Shown: positions 56,688-64,000 of the stretch, piece by piece
Layout: every line of letters starts with the position of its first letter
Position numbering within the stretch: the stretch's first letter is position 1
Source of the DNA: Oceanobacter mangrovi
GTDB taxonomy: Bacteria; Pseudomonadota; Gammaproteobacteria; Pseudomonadales; Oceanobacteraceae
Direction: 5' to 3'
DNA length: 64,000 bases
Assembly (NCBI RefSeq): GCF_019740315.1
Contig: NZ_JAHXZR010000010.1
Span: 146,344-210,343 of the forward strand
Made by a program: the position numbers and the translations under genes
Notes under the pieces: generated by a model
What the model saw: the letters and a program-made list of their open reading frames with translations, nothing else
Told to the model about the DNA's origin: nothing
Databases searched by the model: none

Positions 56688-58562
56688 TTAATGCATGACC
56701 CAATATTGGGGTGACATGGCGACCAATCGTACCGTCGAAGCCACCCAGTCGTGGGCTTGCTGAGAGGCCTCAAGTGGCGACAGCTTTTTACCTTTTCCGT
56801 GTTTGTCTTTCTCGGCCTTGTTTTTACCAGCAGCCGGATCTTTGCCCCACATATAAATCAAGGCGGAGACCACTTCTGTACGTGTATCGTCGCCGAGGCT
56901 ACAGCCAGTCAAATCAACCGCAACCTGATCGACAAACTTGCCCAGAGCATCTGTCAGATAATCGCGTTGTGCTGCTTTCAAGGGCCGCGTGACTTGCTGT
57001 AAATAATGAAAATCGCCACTGGCATCACCATCCAGGGCAATCTCCAGCTGGTGCATCAAAGGCATACTATCAATAGAAATATTAAAAGCCGTACGGTTGC
57101 GCTTTAGTCTTGCCTGAGCCAATTGGTTTTCAGGCAATACATCGAGACCCGATTTATCCATATAAGCAAACGCATCCGTCAGACGCTGATCCAGTTTGAT
57201 CAATGACTCACCCGTCATCAAAGACGACTCAGGCGCCACCAGATCATGGTCGCCAAAGTATTGCTCGGCAGGCTGATAATTTGGCTCGTAAAAATTAAAT
57301 ACCGATGGAGACCGATAAGGATCCTGACCAACCCCCAGCTGTTTGAACCAATAAATACCCGTCAGCAAGGGGCCATTTCTCCACTGGAATTGATCAGCTG
57401 GCTCAACATTCAGATACCGAAGTACCCCGGACATCCACAGAACTGGTTCCCTCAAATGAGCCGGTACAGAGTCTGGCTCTTTACCTCTCGCCTCCGGGTC
57501 CAGCAGAATGGTCCGAATCACAGCTTTCATGTCACCCCGCACACCGGAGCCGTTATCAACAAACACTGAAGACACCCGTTTGACGTAGGCAGCAGACGGA
57601 TTGGAGGTCACTAATTTCTGGATCAGTTGACGGGATACGAAAGGCGGCAGGCTGGGCTGGCTAAAAATAATATCCAGTGCTTTTTGCAGATCTTCCTTAC
57701 CCGTAAGGCCCGCAGGAATTTGTTGCCCCAATAGGGTTTTGGAATCCGAGTCGTGCTGCTCTGGAGTAAATTCCATCGGAACCAGATAAGTGCCCTGTAA
57801 CTTGTTTCTGGCACCGTAGCGATGATTTCCAACCAGATCCCAACCCGTCAGAACCCTGGCAAGTTCCATCACATCATCCTGGCTATAGGTCGCGACAGGC
57901 TGACCATTAACCATCACCGGGGTGCCATCCGGGTTCAGCTGGTTAATACCCAAGGTAAACAGCTGCATCAGTTCGCGAGCATAGTTTTCGTCCGGGTTCC
58001 CCGGCTTGTTACCCTGATGAGACAGATATACGCCCATGGTTGGCGACAAACTGACTGCTTCCATCAAGTCCCGATAATTACCAAAAGCGTGTGACAGCAA
58101 CAGATCCTGGTATTGAGCCAGCGCTTCACTTCTATTCTGTAATGGAGGCTCATAAATAGACGTTACCCAGATCTGTGATAAGGCAAAGGCAACCCGTTGG
58201 CGTAACTGGCCTGGTGAAGCCAGTGCAGCTTGCCACCAGGCGGAAGACTGGAAATTCTGAACACGCGCGATAGCATCCGGATTGAAACCATTCTTGCCAA
58301 ACCAGTTGATATCCGGCTCAATTTTCAGCGCCAGTTCAATGGTTCGATTTAATTGGCTTCCCGAAACAGGCATCGCCAGTTGCTGGTCAATCCAGCCTTG
58401 CTGCCCCTCTGCCCGAATGGCGGCCAGTAAGTCCGGAGTAGCGCCAAAGCTGGCCTGAGTTGCCAGACGATATTCAGGGCTGGCACAGATCGTCTCCGCC
58501 CAGCTATTTACGGATATCGCCAGCGTAACCAGAAGGGTTACCGGGCGCAGCAACGTGGCCAT
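56688..58562 (-). CDS. DUF1800 family protein
   Basis: A 624-residue exported protein starting at 58562 (MATLLRPVTLLVTLAISVNSWA) behind GAGAGGTGGT. DUF1800 signatures seen: RLATQASFGATPDLLAAIRAEGQQGWIDQQL, LSHAFGNYRDLMEAVSLSPTMGVYLSHQGNKPGNPDENYARELMQLFTLG, RVLTGWD, and RQLIQKLVTSNPS. The function of this mostly helical family is not established. It forms a two-gene unit with the DUF1501 gene, bracketed by repeat arrays on both sides. Confidence 0.9.
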   Translation of the reverse strand: MATLLRPVTLLVTLAISVNSWAETICASPEYRLATQASFGATPDLLAAIRAEGQQGWIDQQLAMPVSGSQLNRTIELALKIEPDINWFGKNGFNPDAIARVQNFQSSAWWQAALASPGQLRQRVAFALSQIWVTSIYEPPLQNRSEALAQYQDLLLSHAFGNYRDLMEAVSLSPTMGVYLSHQGNKPGNPDENYARELMQLFTLGINQLNPDGTPVMVNGQPVATYSQDDVMELARVLTGWDLVGNHRYGARNKLQGTYLVPMEFTPEQHDSDSKTLLGQQIPAGLTGKEDLQKALDIIFSQPSLPPFVSRQLIQKLVTSNPSAAYVKRVSSVFVDNGSGVRGDMKAVIRTILLDPEARGKEPDSVPAHLREPVLWMSGVLRYLNVEPADQFQWRNGPLLTGIYWFKQLGVGQDPYRSPSVFNFYEPNYQPAEQYFGDHDLVAPESSLMTGESLIKLDQRLTDAFAYMDKSGLDVLPENQLAQARLKRNRTAFNISIDSMPLMHQLEIALDGDASGDFHYLQQVTRPLKAAQRDYLTDALGKFVDQVAVDLTGCSLGDDTRTEVVSALIYMWGKDPAAGKNKAEKDKHGKGKKLSPLEASQQAHDWVASTVRLVAMSPQYWVMH

Positions 58563-58659
58563 ACCACCTCTCTTGGTAAACATTCATCCAGGCCAACTTA
58601 GGTACACAGAGAGACAATTAATTCCCCAACCGCAGGAAGTATTAACCACGCCTCCGTTT

Positions 58660-59116
58660 GTCCAGGCGTGCCTGGACCCTACGAATCGTTTTCTGGATCC
58701 AACGCCAAATGCGTAGGGTCACGACACGTCGTGACTGCACCGTTGCATTGAAATCACCTGTCCAGGCATGCAGGGAGCCTACAATCATTTCTGGATCCAA
58801 CGCCAAATGCGTAGGGTCACGACATGTCGTGACAGCGGCGTTGAATTGAAGTCACCCATCCAGGCATGCCTGGACCCTACGAAGCATTTTCTGAGTCAAA
58901 CACCCAATGCGTAGGGTCACGACACGTCGTGACGGCAGCGATGAATTAAAATCACCTGTCCAGGCATGCCTGGACCCTACAAATCATTTCTGAATCAAAC
59001 ACCCAATGCGTAGGGTCACGACATGTCGTGACGGCAGCGGTGCATTGCAATGTATTTGTCTAGACATGCCTGGACCCTACGAATTATTTCCCGAATAAAA
59101 CATCACATGGCGTGCC
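58660..59116 (+). repeat. Right array of double-palindrome repeats, five units with 98-100-bp period
   Basis: Units start at 58660, 58760, 58858, 58958 and 59058. Palindrome B lies at 58718-58735, 58816-58833, 58916-58933 and 59015-59032; the fifth unit has a damaged palindrome A (GTCTAGACATGCCTGGAC) and no B. The second unit has a decayed palindrome A (ending GCAGGGAG). Linkers match those of the left array. Direction is the same as in the left array. The last half-unit ends shortly before the rmlD stop at 59123. Confidence 0.9.
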
Positions 59117-59122
59117 ATCAAC

Positions 59123-59989
59123 TCAAAGACGGGAAATAACTTTCTCCAGAGATTGTTGCCAATTGGAACTGGGGATTCCCAGCTGATTGATCCGTTCGCA
59201 ATTCAACACCGAAAAGGCCGGACGTTTGGCTGGCGTTGGATACTCAGAGCCAGGAATGGCTGACAAAGCCGGTATGGAAGGTATCAACCCGGCATCAAAA
59301 GCCTGCCGATGAATCTCTCTCGCAAAAGACCACCAGGACACGGCAATATCACCGGCGTAATGATAAATACCTTCAGGCGCCTGCCGATATCCTGCAGTAA
59401 CCAACTGATAAATCGCTTCCGCAATATCACCGGCATAGGTTGGGCAACCAATCTGATCGCTCACGACCGACAGGCTATCTCGCTCAGCCGCCAACCGAAT
59501 CATGGTTTTAACAAAGTTATTACCGAACTCGCTGAACACCCAGGCGGTGCGTAATATCACTGAATCCGGACAAGCTGCCAAAACAGCCTGCTCACCCGCC
59601 AGCTTGGATGCGCCATAAACAGATTGTGGCCCGGTTGCGTCAGTTTCAGCCCAGGCCACACGGCTATCGCCAGAAAACACATAATCGGTTGATACATGAA
59701 CAAACTGTGTTTGATGAGCATGGCACCATTCAGCCAGAAGACGCGGCCCGAGTTCGTTCACTGCGCAGGCTTTCTCTGGCTCGGATTCCGCCCGATCCAC
59801 TGCAGTATAGGCAGCCGCGTTGATCACAACATCCGGCTGCCAGTCACTCAACACCGTATTAACGGCCACGGTATCCGTTATGTCCAATTCAGCAGAAGAT
59901 AGCGCACGGAAGTCCTGCTGTTGTTCGCTCAATAACCGAGCCATACACTGGCCTAACTGGCCATTAGCTCCAGTAATTAACCAACGCAT
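59123..59989 (-). CDS. rmlD: dTDP-4-dehydrorhamnose reductase
   Basis: Last step of dTDP-L-rhamnose synthesis, NAD(P)H-dependent SDR. The 288 residues have ITGANGQLGQCMARLL at the nucleotide site, DYVFSGD, and the YxxxK pair in SVYGASKLAGEQA. The start codon shares one base with the rmlC stop (TAATG), indicating translational coupling. Last gene of rmlBACD. Confidence 0.96.
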   Translation of the reverse strand: MRWLITGANGQLGQCMARLLSEQQQDFRALSSAELDITDTVAVNTVLSDWQPDVVINAAAYTAVDRAESEPEKACAVNELGPRLLAEWCHAHQTQFVHVSTDYVFSGDSRVAWAETDATGPQSVYGASKLAGEQAVLAACPDSVILRTAWVFSEFGNNFVKTMIRLAAERDSLSVVSDQIGCPTYAGDIAEAIYQLVTAGYRQAPEGIYHYAGDIAVSWWSFAREIHRQAFDAGLIPSIPALSAIPGSEYPTPAKRPAFSVLNCERINQLGIPSSNWQQSLEKVISRL

Positions 59990-60549
59990 TATTTGCTACC
60001 TGCAGAAAACTGCGCCAACGAACCCGCTTCTGCATCTTTGGCTGATAACTGCAGTTCCACACCACTCAAACGATCCAGTGGCCAATCAATGGCGACGTCA
60101 GGATCATTCCAGGCCAAACTGCCCTCATCTGAAGGGTCGTAATAATCCGTGCACTTGTACTCGAAATCAGCGACGTCAGATAACACCAGAAAGCCGTGAG
60201 CCAATCCTGGTGGAACCCAAAACTGGGTTTTATTTTCTTCAGAAAGATACACGCCAGCCCATTGGCCAAAAGTCGGTGAATCCGGGCGAATATCAACCGC
60301 TACGTCAAAGACTTCGCCACGTACTACTCGCACCAGCTTTCCCTGCGGCCGGGATTTCTGAAAATGTAGCCCGCGTAAGACGCCCTTACGTGAACGTGAA
60401 TGGTTGTCTTGTACAAACGGCAGATCAATTCCGGCTAACTCCCGGTATCTATCTGCCTGAAAGGTTTCCAGAAAAAAACCGCGTTCGTCACCAAAGACCT
60501 TTGGCTCGATAATAACAACACCATCAATGGCAGTTTTGATCACATTCAT
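59989..60549 (-). CDS. rmlC: dTDP-4-dehydrorhamnose 3,5-epimerase
   Basis: Cupin epimerase of 186 residues. GVVIIEPKVFGDERGFFLETFQADRY, NHSRSRKGVLRGLHFQ with the catalytic His, and FWVPPGLAHGFLVLSD are RmlC signatures. ATG at 60549 overlaps the rmlA stop as TGATG; a GTG three bases before is an alternative. Confidence 0.96.
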   Translation of the reverse strand: MNVIKTAIDGVVIIEPKVFGDERGFFLETFQADRYRELAGIDLPFVQDNHSRSRKGVLRGLHFQKSRPQGKLVRVVRGEVFDVAVDIRPDSPTFGQWAGVYLSEENKTQFWVPPGLAHGFLVLSDVADFEYKCTDYYDPSDEGSLAWNDPDVAIDWPLDRLSGVELQLSAKDAEAGSLAQFSAGSK

Positions 60550-61424
60550 CACGCATATCCCTGCAGAATTTTGAACAGATACTGGCCATAACCAGTCTTC
60601 TGCAACGACACTGCCTGTACTTCCAGTTCAGCGGCACTGATCCAGCCTTTTCGATAGGCAATTTCTTCGAGGCAGGCAATTTTGAAGCCCTGACGCTGCT
60701 CAATGGTATGAACAAACATACCAGCTTCAATAAGAGAATCATGGGTACCAGTATCCAGCCACGCAAAACCCCGGCCCAACACCTCTACTTTGAGTTTGCC
60801 AGCCTGCAGATACATATTATTGATATCGGTGATTTCCAGCTCACCACGAGCAGATGGTTTTACAGCTTTCGCTACTTCAACAATATCCCTGTCGTAGAAG
60901 TACAACCCCGTAACCGCATAATTGGACCTGGGTTGTGAAGGCTTTTCTTCAATTGAAAGTGCTGTGCCAGTGTTATCAAATTCGACCACCCCAAAACGTT
61001 CAGGGTCGCTAACGTGGTAACCAAATACGGTAGCTCCATCTGAGCGAGAAACAGCTGCCTGCAGCTTTTCACTGAAGTGTTGGCCATAAAAAATATTGTC
61101 GCCAAGCACCAGTGCAGCTGGTCCGCCAGCGAGAAACTCTTCGCCAATCAAAAATGCCTGAGCCAGGCCATCCGGGCTGGCCTGCACGGCATAACTGAAA
61201 TTCACACCGTACTGCTCTCCCGAGCCGAGCATACGCTGGAAAGACGGCATATCTTCTGGCGTTGAGATAATCAAAATGTCGCGAATACCAGACAACATCA
61301 GCACCGAGATTGGGTAAAAAATCATCGGTTTGTCGTAAATTGGTAGCAACTGTTTGGAAATACCACGAGTAATCGGGTGCAAGCGGGTTCCAGAGCCTCC
61401 AGCCAGCACAATACCTTTATACAT
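60549..61424 (-). CDS. rmlA: Glucose-1-phosphate thymidylyltransferase
   Basis: Makes dTDP-glucose from glucose-1-phosphate and dTTP. The 291 residues begin [19 protein letters not shown], with [15 protein letters not shown], the nucleotide site, and [24 protein letters not shown]. The ATG at 61424 is preferred over a TTG two codons earlier. Confidence 0.97.
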   Translation of the reverse strand: MYKGIVLAGGSGTRLHPITRGISKQLLPIYDKPMIFYPISVLMLSGIRDILIISTPEDMPSFQRMLGSGEQYGVNFSYAVQASPDGLAQAFLIGEEFLAGGPAALVLGDNIFYGQHFSEKLQAAVSRSDGATVFGYHVSDPERFGVVEFDNTGTALSIEEKPSQPRSNYAVTGLYFYDRDIVEVAKAVKPSARGELEITDINNMYLQAGKLKVEVLGRGFAWLDTGTHDSLIEAGMFVHTIEQRQGFKIACLEEIAYRKGWISAAELEVQAVSLQKTGYGQYLFKILQGYA

Positions 61425-61436
61425 AATCAATCTCTC

Positions 61437-62501
61437 TTAGCGACCACTACCCATTCTTTCCAGCCGATACTCGCCGGATAACACATTTTTCCACCAGACC
61501 GAGTTCGAGAGATACCATTCGACAGTTTTTCGGATACCAGACTCAAAGGTTTCCTGTGGCTGCCAGCCTAACTCCGTCTTGATCTTGCTGGCATCAATGG
61601 CATAACGCACATCATGGCCCGGCCGGTCTTTTACATAAGTGATCAGGTCGCGGTACTGGTTAATACCAGCCGGCTTGTTTGGCACCAACTCTTCCAGCAG
61701 ACTGCAGATAGTCTCAACCACAGAAATATTGGTTTTTTCATTGTTACCGCCAATATTGTAGGTTTCACCAGGTTGGCCGTTTTTCAGCACAGTTAACAAA
61801 GCCCGGGCGTGATCCTCAACATAGAGCCAGTCACGAATCTGCAAACCATCCCCGTAAACCGGCAATGCCTTGCCATCCAGAGCGTTGAGAATCATGTGCG
61901 GAATCAGTTTTTCCGGAAAATGGTAGGGGCCGTAATTATTCGAGCAATTGGTAACCAGAATCGGTAAGCCGTAGGTTCTACCCCAGGCTCGTACCATATG
62001 ATCGGACGAAGCCTTGGTCGCGGAATAGGGCGAGCTTGGAGCATAAGGCGTCGACTCGGTGAAGAAGTCGTCGGTGCCGTGCAGATCCCCGTACACTTCA
62101 TCGGTGGAAATATGATGAAAGCGGAAGTTCTGCTGCTGTTCTTCTGACAGTTGAAGATAAAAAGCTCGCGCCGCTTCCAGCAGGTTGTAAGTCCCCACCA
62201 CATTGGTCTGAACAAATACCGCTGGACCATCAATGGAGCGATCGACATGACTTTCCGCTGCAAGATGCATTACGGCATCAGGCTGGTGTTGCTGAAAAAC
62301 CCGATCTAACGCTTCGCGATCACAGATATTTACCTGCTCAAAAACGTAACGCTCACTGTCTGCTGAAAGGCCTACAGATTGCAGGTTACCGGCATAGGTC
62401 AACGCATCCAGATTAACAACTTCATCACGACTACCGTTTATGATCTCTCTGACAACTGCACTGCCAATAAAGCCAGCGCCCCCCGTTACCAAAATCTTCA
62501 T
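61437..62501 (-). CDS. rmlB: dTDP-glucose 4,6-dehydratase
   Basis: NAD-dependent SDR of 354 residues starting at 62501 ([20 protein letters not shown]) with AAGGA five to six bases before. [25 protein letters not shown] and the catalytic [10 protein letters not shown] are typical. It opens the rmlBACD operon; the 223-base gap to galE holds no gene and probably the operon promoter. Confidence 0.97.
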   Translation of the reverse strand: MKILVTGGAGFIGSAVVREIINGSRDEVVNLDALTYAGNLQSVGLSADSERYVFEQVNICDREALDRVFQQHQPDAVMHLAAESHVDRSIDGPAVFVQTNVVGTYNLLEAARAFYLQLSEEQQQNFRFHHISTDEVYGDLHGTDDFFTESTPYAPSSPYSATKASSDHMVRAWGRTYGLPILVTNCSNNYGPYHFPEKLIPHMILNALDGKALPVYGDGLQIRDWLYVEDHARALLTVLKNGQPGETYNIGGNNEKTNISVVETICSLLEELVPNKPAGINQYRDLITYVKDRPGHDVRYAIDASKIKTELGWQPQETFESGIRKTVEWYLSNSVWWKNVLSGEYRLERMGSGR

Positions 62502-62724
62502 GAATATCCTTAGGTTCGATCTGCTGGCCTGAGCCATTTTGTATAACTGTAGCAAGTAGTTGAGTGTGATACAGATTTCTAACTATAACCAACACCCACC
62601 AGTATACGTAATGGTAAAAGGATACGAAGGCTGAAAACCAAGTTGGTGATATTAAACGGAGTTTTGCGAAGCACTTGAACCGGCTGCTGAGACGATGCAC
62701 AAGCAGCCAGGATTGAGATGAAAG

Positions 62725-63738
62725 CTAGCTCTGATAACCCCTGGGGTGACGGGATTGCCAATGCCAGGAATCGCGCATCATATCATCCAGTGTGCGATTT
62801 GCTTGCCAGTCAAACAGCTCTTTGGCCAGGCTGGCATCAGCCCAGAAAGCAGGCAAATCGCCATCACGACGAGGCTTGATGCTGTATGGCACCTTGACGC
62901 CATTGACCCGCTCAAACGATTCAACCATCTGCAGCACTGACATACCGTTACCAGTACCCAGGTTTACCGCCTTGAACCCCTTGTTGGCATCCAGCCAAGA
63001 AAGCGCTTTCAAATGGCCTTCAGCCAGATCCATCACATGCAGGTAATCGCGAACACCAGTGCCGTCGACCGTATCATAGTCATCACCGAAAACACCCAGC
63101 TCAGCCAATTCACCAACCGCAACCTTGGTAATAAACGGCATCAGGTTATTCGGGATACCTTTTGGATCTTCGCCCAGGTCGCCACTCTCATGAGCGCCAA
63201 CCGGATTAAAATAACGCAAGGCGATCGCCGACCAATCCGGTTGGGCTTCACACAGGCCTTGCATCATCACTTCAGTCATCGCCTTGGAATGGCCATAGAC
63301 ATTAAACGGCGCGATACGATGAGATTCTGTGTAAGGTACAAATTCCGGCACGCCATAAACCGTCGCAGATGAAGAGAATACCAGCTTATTGACGCCGTAC
63401 TCTTTCATCATGTCCATCAACACGGCACTACCAGCCACATTATTCTGGTAATACATCAGTGGTTCTTTGGTAGATTCACCGACCGCCTTGTAACCAGCAA
63501 AGTGCACAACAGAGTCGAATGAGTGCGCATTAAAAACCTGCGTCATCAACTCACGATCCTGCACCTTGCCCTGGTAAAACACTGGCCGTGTGCCTGTGAT
63601 GGACTCGATAGCATCCAGCACTTTGAGTGAACTGTTTTCCAGGCTATCAACAATCACGATCTCTTTGCTTGCCTGAATCGCACAGACAGCGAAATGGCTA
63701 CCGATGTAACCCAGACCGCCTGTTACCAATATTTTCAT
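62725..63738 (-). CDS. galE: UDP-glucose 4-epimerase
   Basis: Interconverts UDP-glucose and UDP-galactose. Start 63738 ([21 protein letters not shown]), 337 residues, with FAGYKAVGES, SSSATVYG and the catalytic YGHSKAMTE, then RYFNPVGAHESGDLGEDP. It sits between ugd and rmlB on the same strand and supplies sugar nucleotides for the polysaccharide. Confidence 0.96.
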   Translation of the reverse strand: MKILVTGGLGYIGSHFAVCAIQASKEIVIVDSLENSSLKVLDAIESITGTRPVFYQGKVQDRELMTQVFNAHSFDSVVHFAGYKAVGESTKEPLMYYQNNVAGSAVLMDMMKEYGVNKLVFSSSATVYGVPEFVPYTESHRIAPFNVYGHSKAMTEVMMQGLCEAQPDWSAIALRYFNPVGAHESGDLGEDPKGIPNNLMPFITKVAVGELAELGVFGDDYDTVDGTGVRDYLHVMDLAEGHLKALSWLDANKGFKAVNLGTGNGMSVLQMVESFERVNGVKVPYSIKPRRDGDLPAFWADASLAKELFDWQANRTLDDMMRDSWHWQSRHPRGYQS

Positions 63739-63800
63739 TTTTCTTAAAACCTTTGAATAAACCAAACGAGTGAAAATCTATCCCTTAACGACTCGTTTAA

Positions 63801-64000
63801 TCAATCACTACCATAAAGATCACGGGTATAAACCTTATCTTCGAAGTCACGTAAATCATCAGTCAATCGATTTGCAATAATCACGTCTGAAATCTGTTTG
63901 AATTCCTGCAGATCCTTGATCACCCGTGAATTGAAGAAATCGTCTTCTTCCATCACCGGCTCGTACACCACGACTTCGATGCCCTTGGCCTTGATGCGCT
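63801..64000 (-). CDS. ugd: UDP-glucose 6-dehydrogenase, C-terminal end (cut by window edge)
   Basis: The last 65 codons of a gene entering from the right. The encoded tail contains [38 protein letters not shown] and the end [12 protein letters not shown], which closely matches the C-terminus of Ugd. The enzyme would make UDP-glucuronate. It lies 62 bases upstream of galE. Confidence 0.85.
   Translation of the reverse strand, partial: RIKAKGIEVVVYEPVMEEDDFFNSRVIKDLQEFKQISDVIIANRLTDDLRDFEDKVYTRDLYGSD

Noticed and set aside
54801..59116. CRISPR arrays, because of regular 100-bp repetition
   Set aside because: The conserved part is nearly the whole unit, including linkers; there are no unique spacers of 30-40 bases and no cas genes.
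54801..59116. Integron attC sites, because of imperfect palindromes next to cassette-like genes
   Set aside because: No GTTRRRY core sites, no integrase, and the units are tandem rather than one per gene.

Overview
The window reads as chromosomal DNA of a gammaproteobacterium. The gene orders rpsP-rimM-trmD-rplS and rlmE-ftsH-folP-glmM-tpiA-secG-tRNA-Leu-rimP-nusA-infB-rbfA-truB-rpsO-pnp, the FabA dehydratase and the PA3286-type ketoacyl synthase point to the Pseudomonadales/Oceanospirillales side, probably a marine organism. This placement is an inference from synteny and protein families; no rRNA gene is present. Most genes lie on the minus strand, and both window edges cut a gene.

Layout. 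1-2463: C-terminally cut outer-membrane protein joining a zinc-peptidase-like domain, a TolB-like propeller and a barrel. 2575-3366: truC. 3367-4542: AT-rich gene-free stretch with a cluster of DnaA boxes. 4543-12320: dsbC, the rplS-trmD-rimM-rpsP operon, a SHOCT protein and purL. 12869-18244: mltF, tadA, an ExbB-like channel, a YciH/SUI1 factor, an orphan histidine kinase and an Lrp regulator. 18489-21986: leuA (long type) and a CoA transferase. 21987-25814: a FAN1-like nuclease and a large unrecognised protein. 25995-41768: the translation, RNA-processing and cell-envelope block from pnp to rlmE. 41866-44536: yhbY, a DUF4149-like membrane protein, a KAS III and fabA.

44719-64000 is an exopolysaccharide and nucleotide-sugar region read right to left: ugd (cut), galE, rmlBACD, a DUF1800/DUF1501 pair, a frameshifted Wzx-type flippase, a beta-CASP metallo-hydrolase, a WcaJ/VpsL-type initiating transferase, an outer-membrane barrel, Wza-like export protein, Wzc-like tyrosine kinase and VpsP. 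The rml, galE and ugd products make dTDP-rhamnose, UDP-galactose and UDP-glucuronate. The initiating transferase, flippase, Wza and Wzc would build and export the polymer. No Wzy polymerase and no further glycosyltransferase is seen, so the locus probably continues beyond the right edge.

The most unusual structure is a repeat family. Each unit carries two different 18-bp palindromes joined by a CCTACG...CGTAGG stem. Units occur singly (44572, 53138) and in two head-to-tail arrays with a period close to 100 bp (54801-55157 and 58660-59116), which exactly bracket the DUF1800/DUF1501 pair. Other points of interest are the DnaA-box cluster, a terminator-like hairpin in the leader of rimP-nusA-infB with loss of the usual tRNA-fMet gene, a pnp leader hairpin, an 18-bp minisatellite in infB and the frameshifted flippase.
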